NCBI GenBank assembly: GCA_009838645.1 | Contig: VXRC01000049.1 | Location: 310,001 to 374,000, forward strand | Direction: 5' to 3' | DNA length: 64,000 nucleotides | Origin: Gemmatimonadota bacterium | GTDB taxonomy: Bacteria; JAAXHH01 | Shown here: in pieces, positions 43,097-51,326 of the stretch | Layout: each line of letters starts with the position of its first letter | Numbering within the stretch: position 1 is the stretch's first letter | Position numbers and translations under genes: made by a program | The notes under the pieces: generated by a model | What the model was told of the DNA's origin: nothing | Seen by the model: the letters and a program-made list of their open reading frames with translations, nothing else | The model's database searches: none

Positions 43097-44056
43097 ATGA
43101 ATCGTGCGCTGGACGTGTTGGCGGTCGGGGACGGCAACCTCGACGTGTGGATGCGTGTGCCGCGCCATCCGGACCGGCACCGTGGAGGCGTTCGGGGATC
43201 CGGCGTGGTCGGTGAGGCCTGTCAGGTCGGACCGGGCGGGGCGGCAGCGAACGTGGCCATGGGCATGGCTCGGCTGGGCGCCAGTGCGGCCTTTGTCGGC
43301 GCGATCGGCGACGACGCGCCCGGTTCCCAATTCGTGAAGGGCATGCGGGCCGTCGGCGTAGACACGTCCCATCTCCACGTCATGGAGAGACGGGCGACTT
43401 CGCTGGCCTGTATGTTCGAGACGCCGGACGGCGAGTACGCGTTCTACGTGTGCCCGGGTTCCCGGACCATACCCTCCCACTGCCTGGCCGGCGACTTCGT
43501 CCGGTCGGCGCGCATCCTCTATGTCACCGGCCATGTGCTGACCGAAGACGAATCGACCTGCGCGGTCATCCTCGACGCGATGGCCACGGCCCGCGACGCC
43601 GGCGTTACGGTGGCCCTCGATCCGGGAAAGTACTGGCTCAATCCCGCGTTGGAATCCCGCGTGCACGAGGCCGTGAAGTATACGGACATCATCCTGCCCA
43701 ACCAGGAGGAAGCGGAACAGCTCACGGGCCGGCATGCTCCCCGTGACGCCGCCGCCGACCTGCTGGAGGCGGGCGTCGGCATCGTATCGGTGACGCTGGG
43801 TGGCCGTGGTTGCCTGGTGGCCACTGAAGACCGCATGGTCGAACAGCCTGCCTTCCGCGTCCGGACCGGGTCCACGGTCGGCGCGGGCGACGCGTTCGCC
43901 AGCGGACTGCTTTACAGTTTTCTATTGAAGGAGAACCTGGAGGAAATGGCGGCTTTCGCCAATGCCGCGGCGGCCATCAAGATCGGTACGCCCGGCGCGT
44001 CGGAGGGTCTGCCCGGGTCGGATGAGGTAAGGGCCTTCCTTCGGGAAAACGCATAG
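43097..44056 (+). CDS. PfkB-family carbohydrate kinase
   Basis: A 319-residue sugar kinase. GPGGAAANVAMGMARLG near the N-terminus and GSTVGAGDAFASGLLYSFL (GAGD catalytic motif) near the C-terminus are typical of ribokinase/PfkB. The sugar is unknown; 2-keto-3-deoxygluconate or ribose-type substrates would fit the neighbours. ATG 43097 is preferred to GTG 43061. Confidence 0.9.
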   Translation: MNRALDVLAVGDGNLDVWMRVPRHPDRHRGGVRGSGVVGEACQVGPGGAAANVAMGMARLGASAAFVGAIGDDAPGSQFVKGMRAVGVDTSHLHVMERRATSLACMFETPDGEYAFYVCPGSRTIPSHCLAGDFVRSARILYVTGHVLTEDESTCAVILDAMATARDAGVTVALDPGKYWLNPALESRVHEAVKYTDIILPNQEEAEQLTGRHAPRDAAADLLEAGVGIVSVTLGGRGCLVATEDRMVEQPAFRVRTGSTVGAGDAFASGLLYSFLLKENLEEMAAFANAAAAIKIGTPGASEGLPGSDEVRAFLRENA

Positions 44057-44075
44057 CGTGATTCGGCCGGTCGAC

Positions 44076-45173
44076 CTACTTCCGGCTCCCCGTATAGAAG
44101 GGAAGTGTCACCACTTCGGCGGCGATGTGCCTGCCTCGGATGCCGATGGCCAGGCCCGTTCCGGGTTCCGCCAGTCCGACGGGCACGAAACCCGTGCCAA
44201 TCCCCAGCCCCAGCGTGGGTGAAATCGCTCCACTGACGACCCGGCCAACCGGAACCCGGTCATGGAGGATCTCATAGCCCTGCCGGGGTATCCCCCGTTC
44301 CAGCAACTTCAGTCCGACCAGCTTTCTTTTGACGCCTTCACTACGAACTCCCAGCAGGGCATCCCGGCCGATGAAGTCCGGTTTCTTCAGCTTGACCGTC
44401 CATCCCAGGCCGGCTTCGATGGGATTGATCGATTCGTCGATCTCGTGCCCGTAGAGCGCGAGTCCGGCTTCCAGACGCAGGGTATCTCTTGCCCCGAGTC
44501 CGCAGGGCTTCAAGCCCCTGGAAGCGCCGGATTCCAGCAGGAGGTCCCATAGCGCGGCCGCATGCTCCGCCGGATACCAGATCTCGAAGCCGTCCTCGCC
44601 CGTGTATCCGGTTCGAAAAATCCGGGCATCGATGCCTCCGACCCGGGTTTCGACAAACCCCTGAAACCTGAGCGCATCCAGTCCGGCCTCCGCCAGCGGA
44701 TCTAGTATCTGCTCGCTGCGGGGGCCCTGCAACGCGATGAGCATGCTCTCCTGGCTCAGGTCACGGATTTCGACGTTGTACGCGACGGCATGGCCGCGGA
44801 ACCAGTCCAGGTCCTTTTCCCGGTTGCCCGCGTTGGGAACGACCAGCAGCCGGTCCGGCATTCGATATACCAGGAAGTCATCGATGACGCCGCCGTCGGT
44901 CCGGCAGGCCAGGGTATACTGGGACCGATAAGGCTTAAGCCGTTCGACGTCATTCACCGTGATGTGGTTTGCGAAGGGAACGGCATCCGGTCCGGATATC
45001 TCTACGCGGCCCATGTGAGAGACATCGAAGAGACCGGCCGTCGTGCGGACCGCGTGGTGTTCAGCCAGAATCCCCTCGTATTGGACCGGCATCTCCCAGC
45101 CGCTGAAAGGCACCAACCTCGCGCCCAACGCCACGTGGCGGTCATAGAGCGCGGTTTTTCGGAGTTCCGCCAT
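44076..45173 (-). CDS. gcvT: Aminomethyltransferase (glycine cleavage T protein)
   Basis: A 365-residue tetrahydrofolate-dependent protein of glycine cleavage. [43 protein letters not shown] and [18 protein letters not shown] are diagnostic. The other gcv genes (H, P) are not in the window. ATG 45173 has GGGAG 6 nt upstream, and a promoter is at 45214-45243. Confidence 0.95.
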   Translation of the reverse strand: MAELRKTALYDRHVALGARLVPFSGWEMPVQYEGILAEHHAVRTTAGLFDVSHMGRVEISGPDAVPFANHITVNDVERLKPYRSQYTLACRTDGGVIDDFLVYRMPDRLLVVPNAGNREKDLDWFRGHAVAYNVEIRDLSQESMLIALQGPRSEQILDPLAEAGLDALRFQGFVETRVGGIDARIFRTGYTGEDGFEIWYPAEHAAALWDLLLESGASRGLKPCGLGARDTLRLEAGLALYGHEIDESINPIEAGLGWTVKLKKPDFIGRDALLGVRSEGVKRKLVGLKLLERGIPRQGYEILHDRVPVGRVVSGAISPTLGLGIGTGFVPVGLAEPGTGLAIGIRGRHIAAEVVTLPFYTGSRK

Positions 45174-45213
45174 GCAACGCTCCCCCTGCAAGGTCCCGGT
45201 TACCACCCATCGC

Positions 45214-45243
45214 ATTTAACGCAAGGGCTTCCCGCGGTGTCAA
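45214..45243 (-). promoter_or_regulatory. Promoter of gcvT
   Basis: On the minus strand a perfect TTGACA (45238-45243), an 18-bp spacer and TTAAAT (45214-45219), with a leader of about 35 nt to the gcvT start. Confidence 0.5.
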
Positions 45244-45343
45244 CACAAAAACGAGATTCATGACAGGGCTTCGACTGATATGAACAGGCGGGCATCGAGG
45301 GTCAAGTCACGCGAATCACCATCATCAAAAGGAGTTCCTTATC

Positions 45344-47203
45344 ATGATACGTAAACACCATCTCGCCATCACCGTTCTATGCCTCTGTTTCGCGGGGAAG
45401 GCCGCGGGCTCGGGCATCGTCATTTCAGAGGTACTGGCCGATCCCCATTCGGAATCCAAAGGAGAGTTTGTCGAGCTTTACAACATGGGGGACGAACCGG
45501 TGGATCTCGAAGGCTGGCCACTCGGCGATTCGCGGGACGTGAACGACACGATTACGGACTTCACCGGCCCCCATGACTTCGGCCTGGCGGGTACGGTGCT
45601 GGCACCGGGCGCATACGCGCTGGTCGTAGATCCGGATTACGAAGGCGAATACAACGAGCGAGTTGCCGCGGCAGGCGATCCCGTCAGTCTACTGATGCTG
45701 ACCATCAAGGGAGACCGGACACTGGGCAACGGGCTCGGGAACAGTGGAGACCTGGTCTTCATCAAAAGAGACGAGGTTACGATCGACCAGTTCGCGTGGA
45801 CCGAATCGGCCGGCGGGAACGGCATCTCGTGGGAGCGGCCCCGATTCGACCTTCCCGCGGACGAGTCCAACCGTTCGCCGTCCACACATCCCGGCGGATC
45901 CACTCCGGGGTTCCGAAACAGCACGGCGAGCGATCCTCCCGTCATGCCCGGACCGGAGGAGCCCGAGGAACCCACGGAACCCGCGCAGCCGGAGGAGCCG
46001 GAGGAACCGGAGGCACCCGCACAGCCTGAGGAACCCGCACAGCCTGAGGAACCCGAAGAACCGGTGGAACCCAGTGAACCCGAGGAACCCGAGCAGCCGA
46101 TAGAACCCTCAGAGCCGGAAGAGCCAGCGACACCCGAGGAACCGGAGGAGACAGCGACACCCGAGGAACCCGCGGAGCCAGAAAAGCCCACCGATCCCGA
46201 GGTACCCGCGCAGCCAGAAGAGCCAGCAACGCCCGAGGAACCGGAGGAGCCCGCGCAGCCCGAGGAACCCGCGCAGCCAGAAGAGCCAGCAACGCCCGAG
46301 GAACCGGAGGAGCCCGCGCAGCCCGAGGAACCCGCGCAGCCGGAAGAGCCAGCGACGCCCGAGGAACCCATGGCGCCTGTAGACACCGGGCGCTCGATGG
46401 AAAACGTGGTCATCAATGAAATCATGTTCAACCCGGGTCCCAACCGGACCGAATGGATTGAATTGTACAACAAGGGGAGCGGTGCGGTTGATCTTGCCGG
46501 CAGCGCGTTGCGGCTGGATCACTTGGAACGGGTGCGCCTCATTTCCTCGGGCGGCTTGTCGATCGAGGGCCAGGGCTACGTCGTCATTGCCCATGATGTC
46601 GCCCTGTTCCGGGAAACGCATCCCGGCTTCGGCGGTATCGTGGTGGAAGCGATGGGCGGCTGGGAAAGGCTACGGAACAGCGGTGCGACGATATGGCTGC
46701 TGGACGCGGTGGGAAAACCCGTCCATGGCGCGGAATACGACGAGGCCTCGAATCCCGACCCGGGTCGTTCCGTGGAATTGGTGAACCCGGACTTCGATCC
46801 ACCGGTCTGGGGACCATCGGCCGACACGGGCGGCGGTACTCCGGGACGGCGAAACGCACTCTATGTTTCCCGAATACCGGACGGCGTCTCCGTGCATTTC
46901 AGCAACAATCCGTTCTCCCCGGATGGCGACAACTTCGAAGACGTCTGCCTGGTGACAATCGACCTGCCCGCACCCCACGGTATTCTGCACGCCATGGTGT
47001 TCGATATCCAGGGCCGTTTCCTCAGGACGCTCATCGATCAGACGACGGTAGCCAGCCGACATGTCTTTACCTGGGACGGAACGGATCAGCACGGACGCGG
47101 GCTGCCTGCAGGTCCGTACATCCTATACGTGGAACAGATGCTGCCCACACTCGACAGGTTGACGGCTTCCAAGCATCTGGTCGTGATCGCCGCTTCGCCG
47201 TGA
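45344..47203 (+). CDS. Secreted lamin-tail-domain protein with Pro/Glu repeats and FlgD-like C-terminus
   Basis: A 619-residue exported protein. The signal peptide is MIRKHHLAITVLCLCFAGKAAG. A first LTD domain (about 24-190: VISEVLADPHSESKGEFVEL) is followed by a Pro/Glu/Ala repeat stalk (201-345), a second LTD domain (about 350-510: VVINEIMFNPGPNRTEWIEL), and a FlgD Ig-like end (NPFSPDGDNFEDVCLVT to AGPYILYVEQ). The last resembles C-terminal domains of secreted proteins in FCB-group bacteria. It is probably a surface or matrix protein with a stiff stalk. AAGGAG lies before the ATG. Confidence 0.85.
   Translation: MIRKHHLAITVLCLCFAGKAAGSGIVISEVLADPHSESKGEFVELYNMGDEPVDLEGWPLGDSRDVNDTITDFTGPHDFGLAGTVLAPGAYALVVDPDYEGEYNERVAAAGDPVSLLMLTIKGDRTLGNGLGNSGDLVFIKRDEVTIDQFAWTESAGGNGISWERPRFDLPADESNRSPSTHPGGSTPGFRNSTASDPPVMPGPEEPEEPTEPAQPEEPEEPEAPAQPEEPAQPEEPEEPVEPSEPEEPEQPIEPSEPEEPATPEEPEETATPEEPAEPEKPTDPEVPAQPEEPATPEEPEEPAQPEEPAQPEEPATPEEPEEPAQPEEPAQPEEPATPEEPMAPVDTGRSMENVVINEIMFNPGPNRTEWIELYNKGSGAVDLAGSALRLDHLERVRLISSGGLSIEGQGYVVIAHDVALFRETHPGFGGIVVEAMGGWERLRNSGATIWLLDAVGKPVHGAEYDEASNPDPGRSVELVNPDFDPPVWGPSADTGGGTPGRRNALYVSRIPDGVSVHFSNNPFSPDGDNFEDVCLVTIDLPAPHGILHAMVFDIQGRFLRTLIDQTTVASRHVFTWDGTDQHGRGLPAGPYILYVEQMLPTLDRLTASKHLVVIAASP
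45946..46377 (+). repeat. In-frame Pro/Glu/Ala coding repeat array
   Basis: Degenerate repeats of 9, 15 and 24 bases coding EEP, EEPAQP and EEPATP-type units, codons about 201-345 of the LTD protein. The last part has a near-exact longer duplication (around 46210-46290 and 46270-46350), so the array is probably prone to length change. Confidence 0.9.
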
Positions 47204-47235
47204 ACGGCCTGATTACGCCGTGAACGGCCGGATAT
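47196..47235. repeat. 20-bp tandem duplication spanning a stop codon
   Basis: CGCCGTGAACGGCCTGATTA (47196-47215) then CGCCGTGAACGGCCGGATAT (47216-47235). The first copy contains the TGA stop of the LTD protein gene. Confidence 0.88.
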
Positions 47236-47342
47236 TGTACTTGACACGAGACCCTGGTTTCCCTTGATTGACGGTGGCTTCAAGCAGCATCGTTCCAGGC
47301 CGCCCGGAGCTTGAATCGGGTCGCGCGTACAGAGACGGATAC

Positions 47343-48290
47343 ATGAACAGTATCGTGGTATTCAGCGGCTCTTCCCATCCCGCGCTGTCGGAAGAGGTCT
47401 GCCACTATCTGAACGTGCCGCTGAGAGCCAGTGCCCTGACGCGATTCAGCAACGACTGCCTCCAGGTCCAGTTGAATGCGAACTGCCGGGAAGGCGATGT
47501 CTACATCATTCAGCCACTGGGTCCTCCGGTGCAGGAGAACCTGGTTGAACTGCTGTTGATGCTGGATGCCGCCCGCGGGGCGTCGGCGGCGCGCACCACC
47601 GCCGTGCTGCCCTATTACTCTTATTCGAGATCCGACAAGAAGGACGCTCCCCGTATTTCGATCGCCGGTCGCCTTGTCGCCGATCTGCTGGGAACGGCCG
47701 GCGCCAATCGCATACTCACCCTGCAAATGCACCAACCGCAGGTGCACGGTTTTTTCAGTATCCCGGTAGATCATCTGAACGCGATCAAGGTACTGGCCCA
47801 GCACTTCCAACAGCGGGATCTGAGCAATACGGTGGTGGTTTCTCCGGACCTGGGCAACGCTAAGAACGCGGCCCATTTCGCGAGGCAGCTGATGTTGCCG
47901 GTGGCGGCTGGCAACAAGCGCCGCATCTCGGATGAAAAGGTCGTTATCGACATGATCGTGGGGGACGTTACCGGCAAGAACGCGATCATCATGGACGATG
48001 AGATTGCAACCGGCGGCAGCATCATCGAACTGATCCAGCGGTTGGAAGAACGCAATGTACAGCGGGTTTCCGTCGTTTGTACGCACGGCATATTCAGCGG
48101 AGGAGCCATAGAACGGTTCAGGCAGTGTTCCCGGATCGACGAGATCGTCACGACGAACACGGTACCCATCGGTGAAGACAAGCGGCTTTCCCACATGGTC
48201 ATCCTTTCCGTCGCTTCGCTGCTGGCGGAGACGATTCGAAGGATCCACAACGGAGAATCGGTGAGCAGCCTGTTTGCCGATACGATGTAG
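47343..48290 (+). CDS. prs: Ribose-phosphate pyrophosphokinase (PRPP synthetase)
   Basis: A 315-residue enzyme making PRPP from ribose 5-phosphate and ATP. DVYIIQPLGPPVQENLVELL, YYSYSRSDKKDAPRISI, LQMHQPQVHGFF and the PRPP-binding AIIMDDEIATGGSI are conserved. ATG 47343 gives the usual family length; the frame upstream is not conserved. A TTGACA at 47241-47246 with a weak -10 may be its promoter. Confidence 0.95.
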   Translation: MNSIVVFSGSSHPALSEEVCHYLNVPLRASALTRFSNDCLQVQLNANCREGDVYIIQPLGPPVQENLVELLLMLDAARGASAARTTAVLPYYSYSRSDKKDAPRISIAGRLVADLLGTAGANRILTLQMHQPQVHGFFSIPVDHLNAIKVLAQHFQQRDLSNTVVVSPDLGNAKNAAHFARQLMLPVAAGNKRRISDEKVVIDMIVGDVTGKNAIIMDDEIATGGSIIELIQRLEERNVQRVSVVCTHGIFSGGAIERFRQCSRIDEIVTTNTVPIGEDKRLSHMVILSVASLLAETIRRIHNGESVSSLFADTM

Positions 48291-48296
48291 GGTACG

Positions 48297-48341
48297 GCCG
48301 GGCGGGCTGCTTCCGGCCGGGCGGGCTGCTCCCGCCCGGCT
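48297..48341 (+). terminator. Tandem 19-bp duplication forming a strong hairpin after prs
   Basis: GGCCGGGCGGGCTGCTTCC (48297-48315) is repeated at 48316-48334. The second copy pairs with the following bases: GCCGGGCGGG (48317-48326) and CCCGCCCGGC (48332-48341) form a perfect 10-bp stem with a 5-nt loop. There is no T-tract, so termination efficiency is uncertain. Confidence 0.6.
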
Positions 48342-48405
48342 GCACGACGCGGGACGACATTTTAAAACCAAACGCGGGACTAACCCGATTCATGGAGGAA
48401 TGAGG

Positions 48406-49524
48406 ATGGACAAGTTAAAGCGGCGCGAGTTTCTGAAGACGGCATCCACGGCCGGGTTGGCCGGTGGGGCCGCACTGATGGCGGGTTGCGGATCCGGGCA
48501 GGAAAGCAGTGGTCCCGCCATCCGCACGGACAGGACCTATGAGTGGAAGATGGTCACCACCTGGACGCCGAATCTGCCCATATTGCAGGAGAGTGCGCGA
48601 CTCCTTTCCCAATGGGTGGAGGAAATGTCAGAGGGGAGGATGAAGATCACGGTGTATGCGGGCGGCGAGTTGATTCCGGCCCTAGAGGGATTCGAAGCGG
48701 TCAGCCAGGGTGTGGCGGAAATGGGCCACGGCGCCGCGTACTACTGGGCGGGGAAAGCGCCCGCCACGCAGTTCTTCTCTTCGGTACCCTTCGGGATGAA
48801 CGCGCAACAGGTCACCGCCTGGCTCTACAGCGGCGGCGGGCTGGAATTATGGGAGGAAATCTACGCCCCATTCAACCTGATCCCCATGCCCGCGGGCAAT
48901 ACCGGCTTCCAGATGGGGGGCTGGTTCAGGAAGGAAATCAACACCGCCGACGACCTCCAGGGACTGAAGATGCGGATACCGGGCCTGGGGGGCGACGTGA
49001 TCAAGCGGGCGGGCGGCTCGGCCATACTGTCCCCCGTCGGCGAGATCTACACCAACCTCGAACGCGGCGTTATCGACGCGACCGAATGGATCGGTCCGTA
49101 CCACGATTACCTCATGGGCTTCTATCGGGCGGCCCAGTACTACTACTATCCGGGTTGGCATGAGCCGGGCACCGTGACGGAACTCATGGTCAACAAGAGC
49201 GCCTTCGAGGAACTACCGGCCTATCTGCAGACGGTGATCCGGACCGCGGCGGCGCGGTCGACGCACTGGGTGCTGTCCGAATTCGACGCCCGGAACAACG
49301 AGTACCTCCAGAAGCTGGTCAATGAAGAAGGGGTACAGCTCAGGCGCTTTCCGGATTCCGTGCTCACGACGCTCAAGGAATACTCGGAGGAAGTCATCGC
49401 CCAGTTGGTCGAAACGGACGAAGACAGCAGGCGGGTGTACGAATCCTTCACGTCTTTCCGGAACACGGTTGCCGGATGGACGGACCTGGGAGAGAAGATC
49501 TACTACTCGGGCGCCATGGGATAG
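48406..49524 (+). CDS. TRAP-type solute-binding lipoprotein (DctP-like), no TRAP permease nearby
   Basis: A 372-residue protein. The N-terminus has a twin-arginine motif (RREFLK) and a lipobox (LMAGC), so it is likely exported by Tat and anchored as a lipoprotein. The body matches DctP-type binding proteins of the alpha-keto acid/carboxylate group (EWKMVTTWTPNLPILQESA, MRIPGLGGDVIKRAGGSA, GVIDATEWIGPYHDY). The DctQ and DctM membrane subunits are absent from the window. ATG 48406 has GGAGG 7 nt upstream. Confidence 0.88.
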   Translation: MDKLKRREFLKTASTAGLAGGAALMAGCGSGQESSGPAIRTDRTYEWKMVTTWTPNLPILQESARLLSQWVEEMSEGRMKITVYAGGELIPALEGFEAVSQGVAEMGHGAAYYWAGKAPATQFFSSVPFGMNAQQVTAWLYSGGGLELWEEIYAPFNLIPMPAGNTGFQMGGWFRKEINTADDLQGLKMRIPGLGGDVIKRAGGSAILSPVGEIYTNLERGVIDATEWIGPYHDYLMGFYRAAQYYYYPGWHEPGTVTELMVNKSAFEELPAYLQTVIRTAAARSTHWVLSEFDARNNEYLQKLVNEEGVQLRRFPDSVLTTLKEYSEEVIAQLVETDEDSRRVYESFTSFRNTVAGWTDLGEKIYYSGAMG

Positions 49525-49544
49525 AGCGGTAAGACGGCAAGACG

Positions 49545-50261
49545 CTATCCGGTGAAAACGCCTTCGATACGGGCGATCCAGCCCGTCATCGCGTCGCAGT
49601 ACAGCAGGTCGTCTCCGCAACGCGCCAGGCCGTGCGGTTCCGGATGATCAGGGCCGATACGGATCTCGTCGCGCACGTCGCCTGTCTCGACGTCCATCTT
49701 CGCGATGACGCGGTCCACCTTGAACACCATCCACAGTGCGCCGTCACCGGTCCTCACGACTCCGTGGCCGGCGTCGTAAGGCAATGGAATGACGCGCTTT
49801 ACCGACCAGTCCGAAATGTGGACCTGCGTGAGCGTCTTCTCATGGAGCGTGCTCAGCCAGATCGTGCCCGTTTCCACGAAATCGTAGTCCAAGCCATGGG
49901 TGCCGCCGGGTGCGGGTAGCGGACGGCGTAGCAAGTTAGCGCCTGTCCGCGGGTCGACCTTGAGGATCTCGCCCGTCCCGGGCGGCGCGTCGGTCTCCCT
50001 CGAAAATCGCCACCGTTCGCCCGGACCGTTCGCGGCCAGCCACAGCCCGCCTTCGCCATAGGACATCCCGCTCGTGTTGGAGGATTCCGTCGGCAATTCG
50101 CGCAGTATCCTGCTGACCCCGTACTCGTGGGGAGCTTCCAGGGCGAGGAGCGCGATGCGATCGGTGAATTGATCGACAACCCACAGGCCTTCGTCGGTGA
50201 CCTGCAGGCCGTTGGGTGCACTGTAAGGCGCCCGCATATACCGGGTGATCCGTGGGTTCAT
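49545..50261 (-). CDS. SMP-30/NHL-like beta-propeller protein
   Basis: A 238-residue protein with repeated propeller strands (APNGLQVTDEGLWVVDQFTDRI, GLDYDFVETGTIWLSTLHEK, GDGALWMVFKVDRVIAKMD). This resembles SMP-30/gluconolactonase or virginiamycin-lyase-like propellers. No signal peptide is evident. Its start overlaps the upstream PhyH gene by 4 nt, so the two are coupled. A lactonase role would fit the sugar-acid theme but is not shown. Confidence 0.75.
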   Translation of the reverse strand: MNPRITRYMRAPYSAPNGLQVTDEGLWVVDQFTDRIALLALEAPHEYGVSRILRELPTESSNTSGMSYGEGGLWLAANGPGERWRFSRETDAPPGTGEILKVDPRTGANLLRRPLPAPGGTHGLDYDFVETGTIWLSTLHEKTLTQVHISDWSVKRVIPLPYDAGHGVVRTGDGALWMVFKVDRVIAKMDVETGDVRDEIRIGPDHPEPHGLARCGDDLLYCDAMTGWIARIEGVFTG

Positions 50262-51232
50262 GCCTCTTTCCTGTCCTTGAGACGGGTCCAGCCCCTGCCC
50301 GGGTTGTAGGGCTTCGCCTCGTGGTAGCGGTCACGCAGTTCCCTGAAGGCTTCCGGCGTCGTGACCTCCCGCTCGGGATGACTCGAATCCCGGATCACGA
50401 AATCGGCCTCGCTCGGATAGCAGGCCATGGTGACCGGGTCCCGTTCCGGCGTGTAGGTCGCCGGGTCCTCCTCCGAGTTGTTCGGCGCGTCCATGGACTG
50501 GTACCTCAGGTCGATACTCCAGCGAACGATCCCGGTATGGTTCACGAAGGAGGCGTGAGGGGTCAGATTGGTCATGAACAGGACGTCGCCCCGTTTCATT
50601 TCCAGGGGAATGGGCCGGTTCTCAGGCAATTCGTCCCCGGGGATCTCCAGGTAGCCGCCGTGCCCGCCCGTGTAGTGCCGGAACACGCCGCCCTTGTGGA
50701 CTCCGGGAATCACGTGCAGGCAACCGTTTTCCACGGTCGTGTCGACCAGCGGGATCCAGCAGGTCACGATCAGGTGCCGGTCGCAGTGGGGCAGGAAGTA
50801 GCCGGAATCCTGGTGCCAGGGCACTTCCGTCCGCGTATGCCCCGGTAGCTTCGGTCGGATTCGATAGGCGGAAGCGCCCACGATGTCCGGACCGATCAGG
50901 TCTGAAACACAGTCGACCAGGTCCGTATTCCGCAGCAACTCCAGCATCGACTCGCCGTTGAACTGCCCTCCGCCCCGGCCCATAATCATCGCAAGGACGG
51001 CCTCGCCGGCTTCTTCGGACTCCCTGTAGATATGTGCCAACCGGGTCTCGAATCCCTCTTCCTCGTAGGGGCTGGCCAGTTTTCCTTCGACGTGCAGCCG
51101 GCGCGCGCCTTCGTCCACGATGCCGCTCAGGGCGAGGATCAGCGGCCGCAACGCGGCTTCGGAAAGCAGTCCGGCTTTGACCAGGTATCCCCGCGTATCG
51201 AATTGCGTGGTTTCTGCCTGAGATAAACCCAT
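50258..51232 (-). CDS. Phytanoyl-CoA dioxygenase family protein
   Basis: A 324-residue PhyH-type oxygenase. EVPWHQDSGYFLPHCDRHL carries the HxD ligands, NGCLHVIPGVHKGGVF follows, and NLTPHASFVNHTGIVRWSIDLRY supplies the distal His and Arg. This is the fourth PhyH gene in the window. GAGAGG lies upstream of the start. Confidence 0.92.
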   Translation of the reverse strand: MGLSQAETTQFDTRGYLVKAGLLSEAALRPLILALSGIVDEGARRLHVEGKLASPYEEEGFETRLAHIYRESEEAGEAVLAMIMGRGGGQFNGESMLELLRNTDLVDCVSDLIGPDIVGASAYRIRPKLPGHTRTEVPWHQDSGYFLPHCDRHLIVTCWIPLVDTTVENGCLHVIPGVHKGGVFRHYTGGHGGYLEIPGDELPENRPIPLEMKRGDVLFMTNLTPHASFVNHTGIVRWSIDLRYQSMDAPNNSEEDPATYTPERDPVTMACYPSEADFVIRDSSHPEREVTTPEAFRELRDRYHEAKPYNPGRGWTRLKDRKEA

Positions 51233-51290
51233 TTACGCCTCTCTTGTTCCCTGGTCCGCGCCGGCGCGCCGGGATGTCCCGGTGACGGCA

Positions 51291-51324
51291 GGCCGGCCAG
51301 GCTGACCGGGCCGGCCAGGCTGAC
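51291..51324. repeat. 16-bp duplication after the ptsI stop
   Basis: GGCCGGCCAGGCTGAC occurs at 51291-51306 and 51309-51324, directly after the minus-strand ptsI stop (51327-51329). Confidence 0.88.
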
Positions 51325-51326
51325 TG

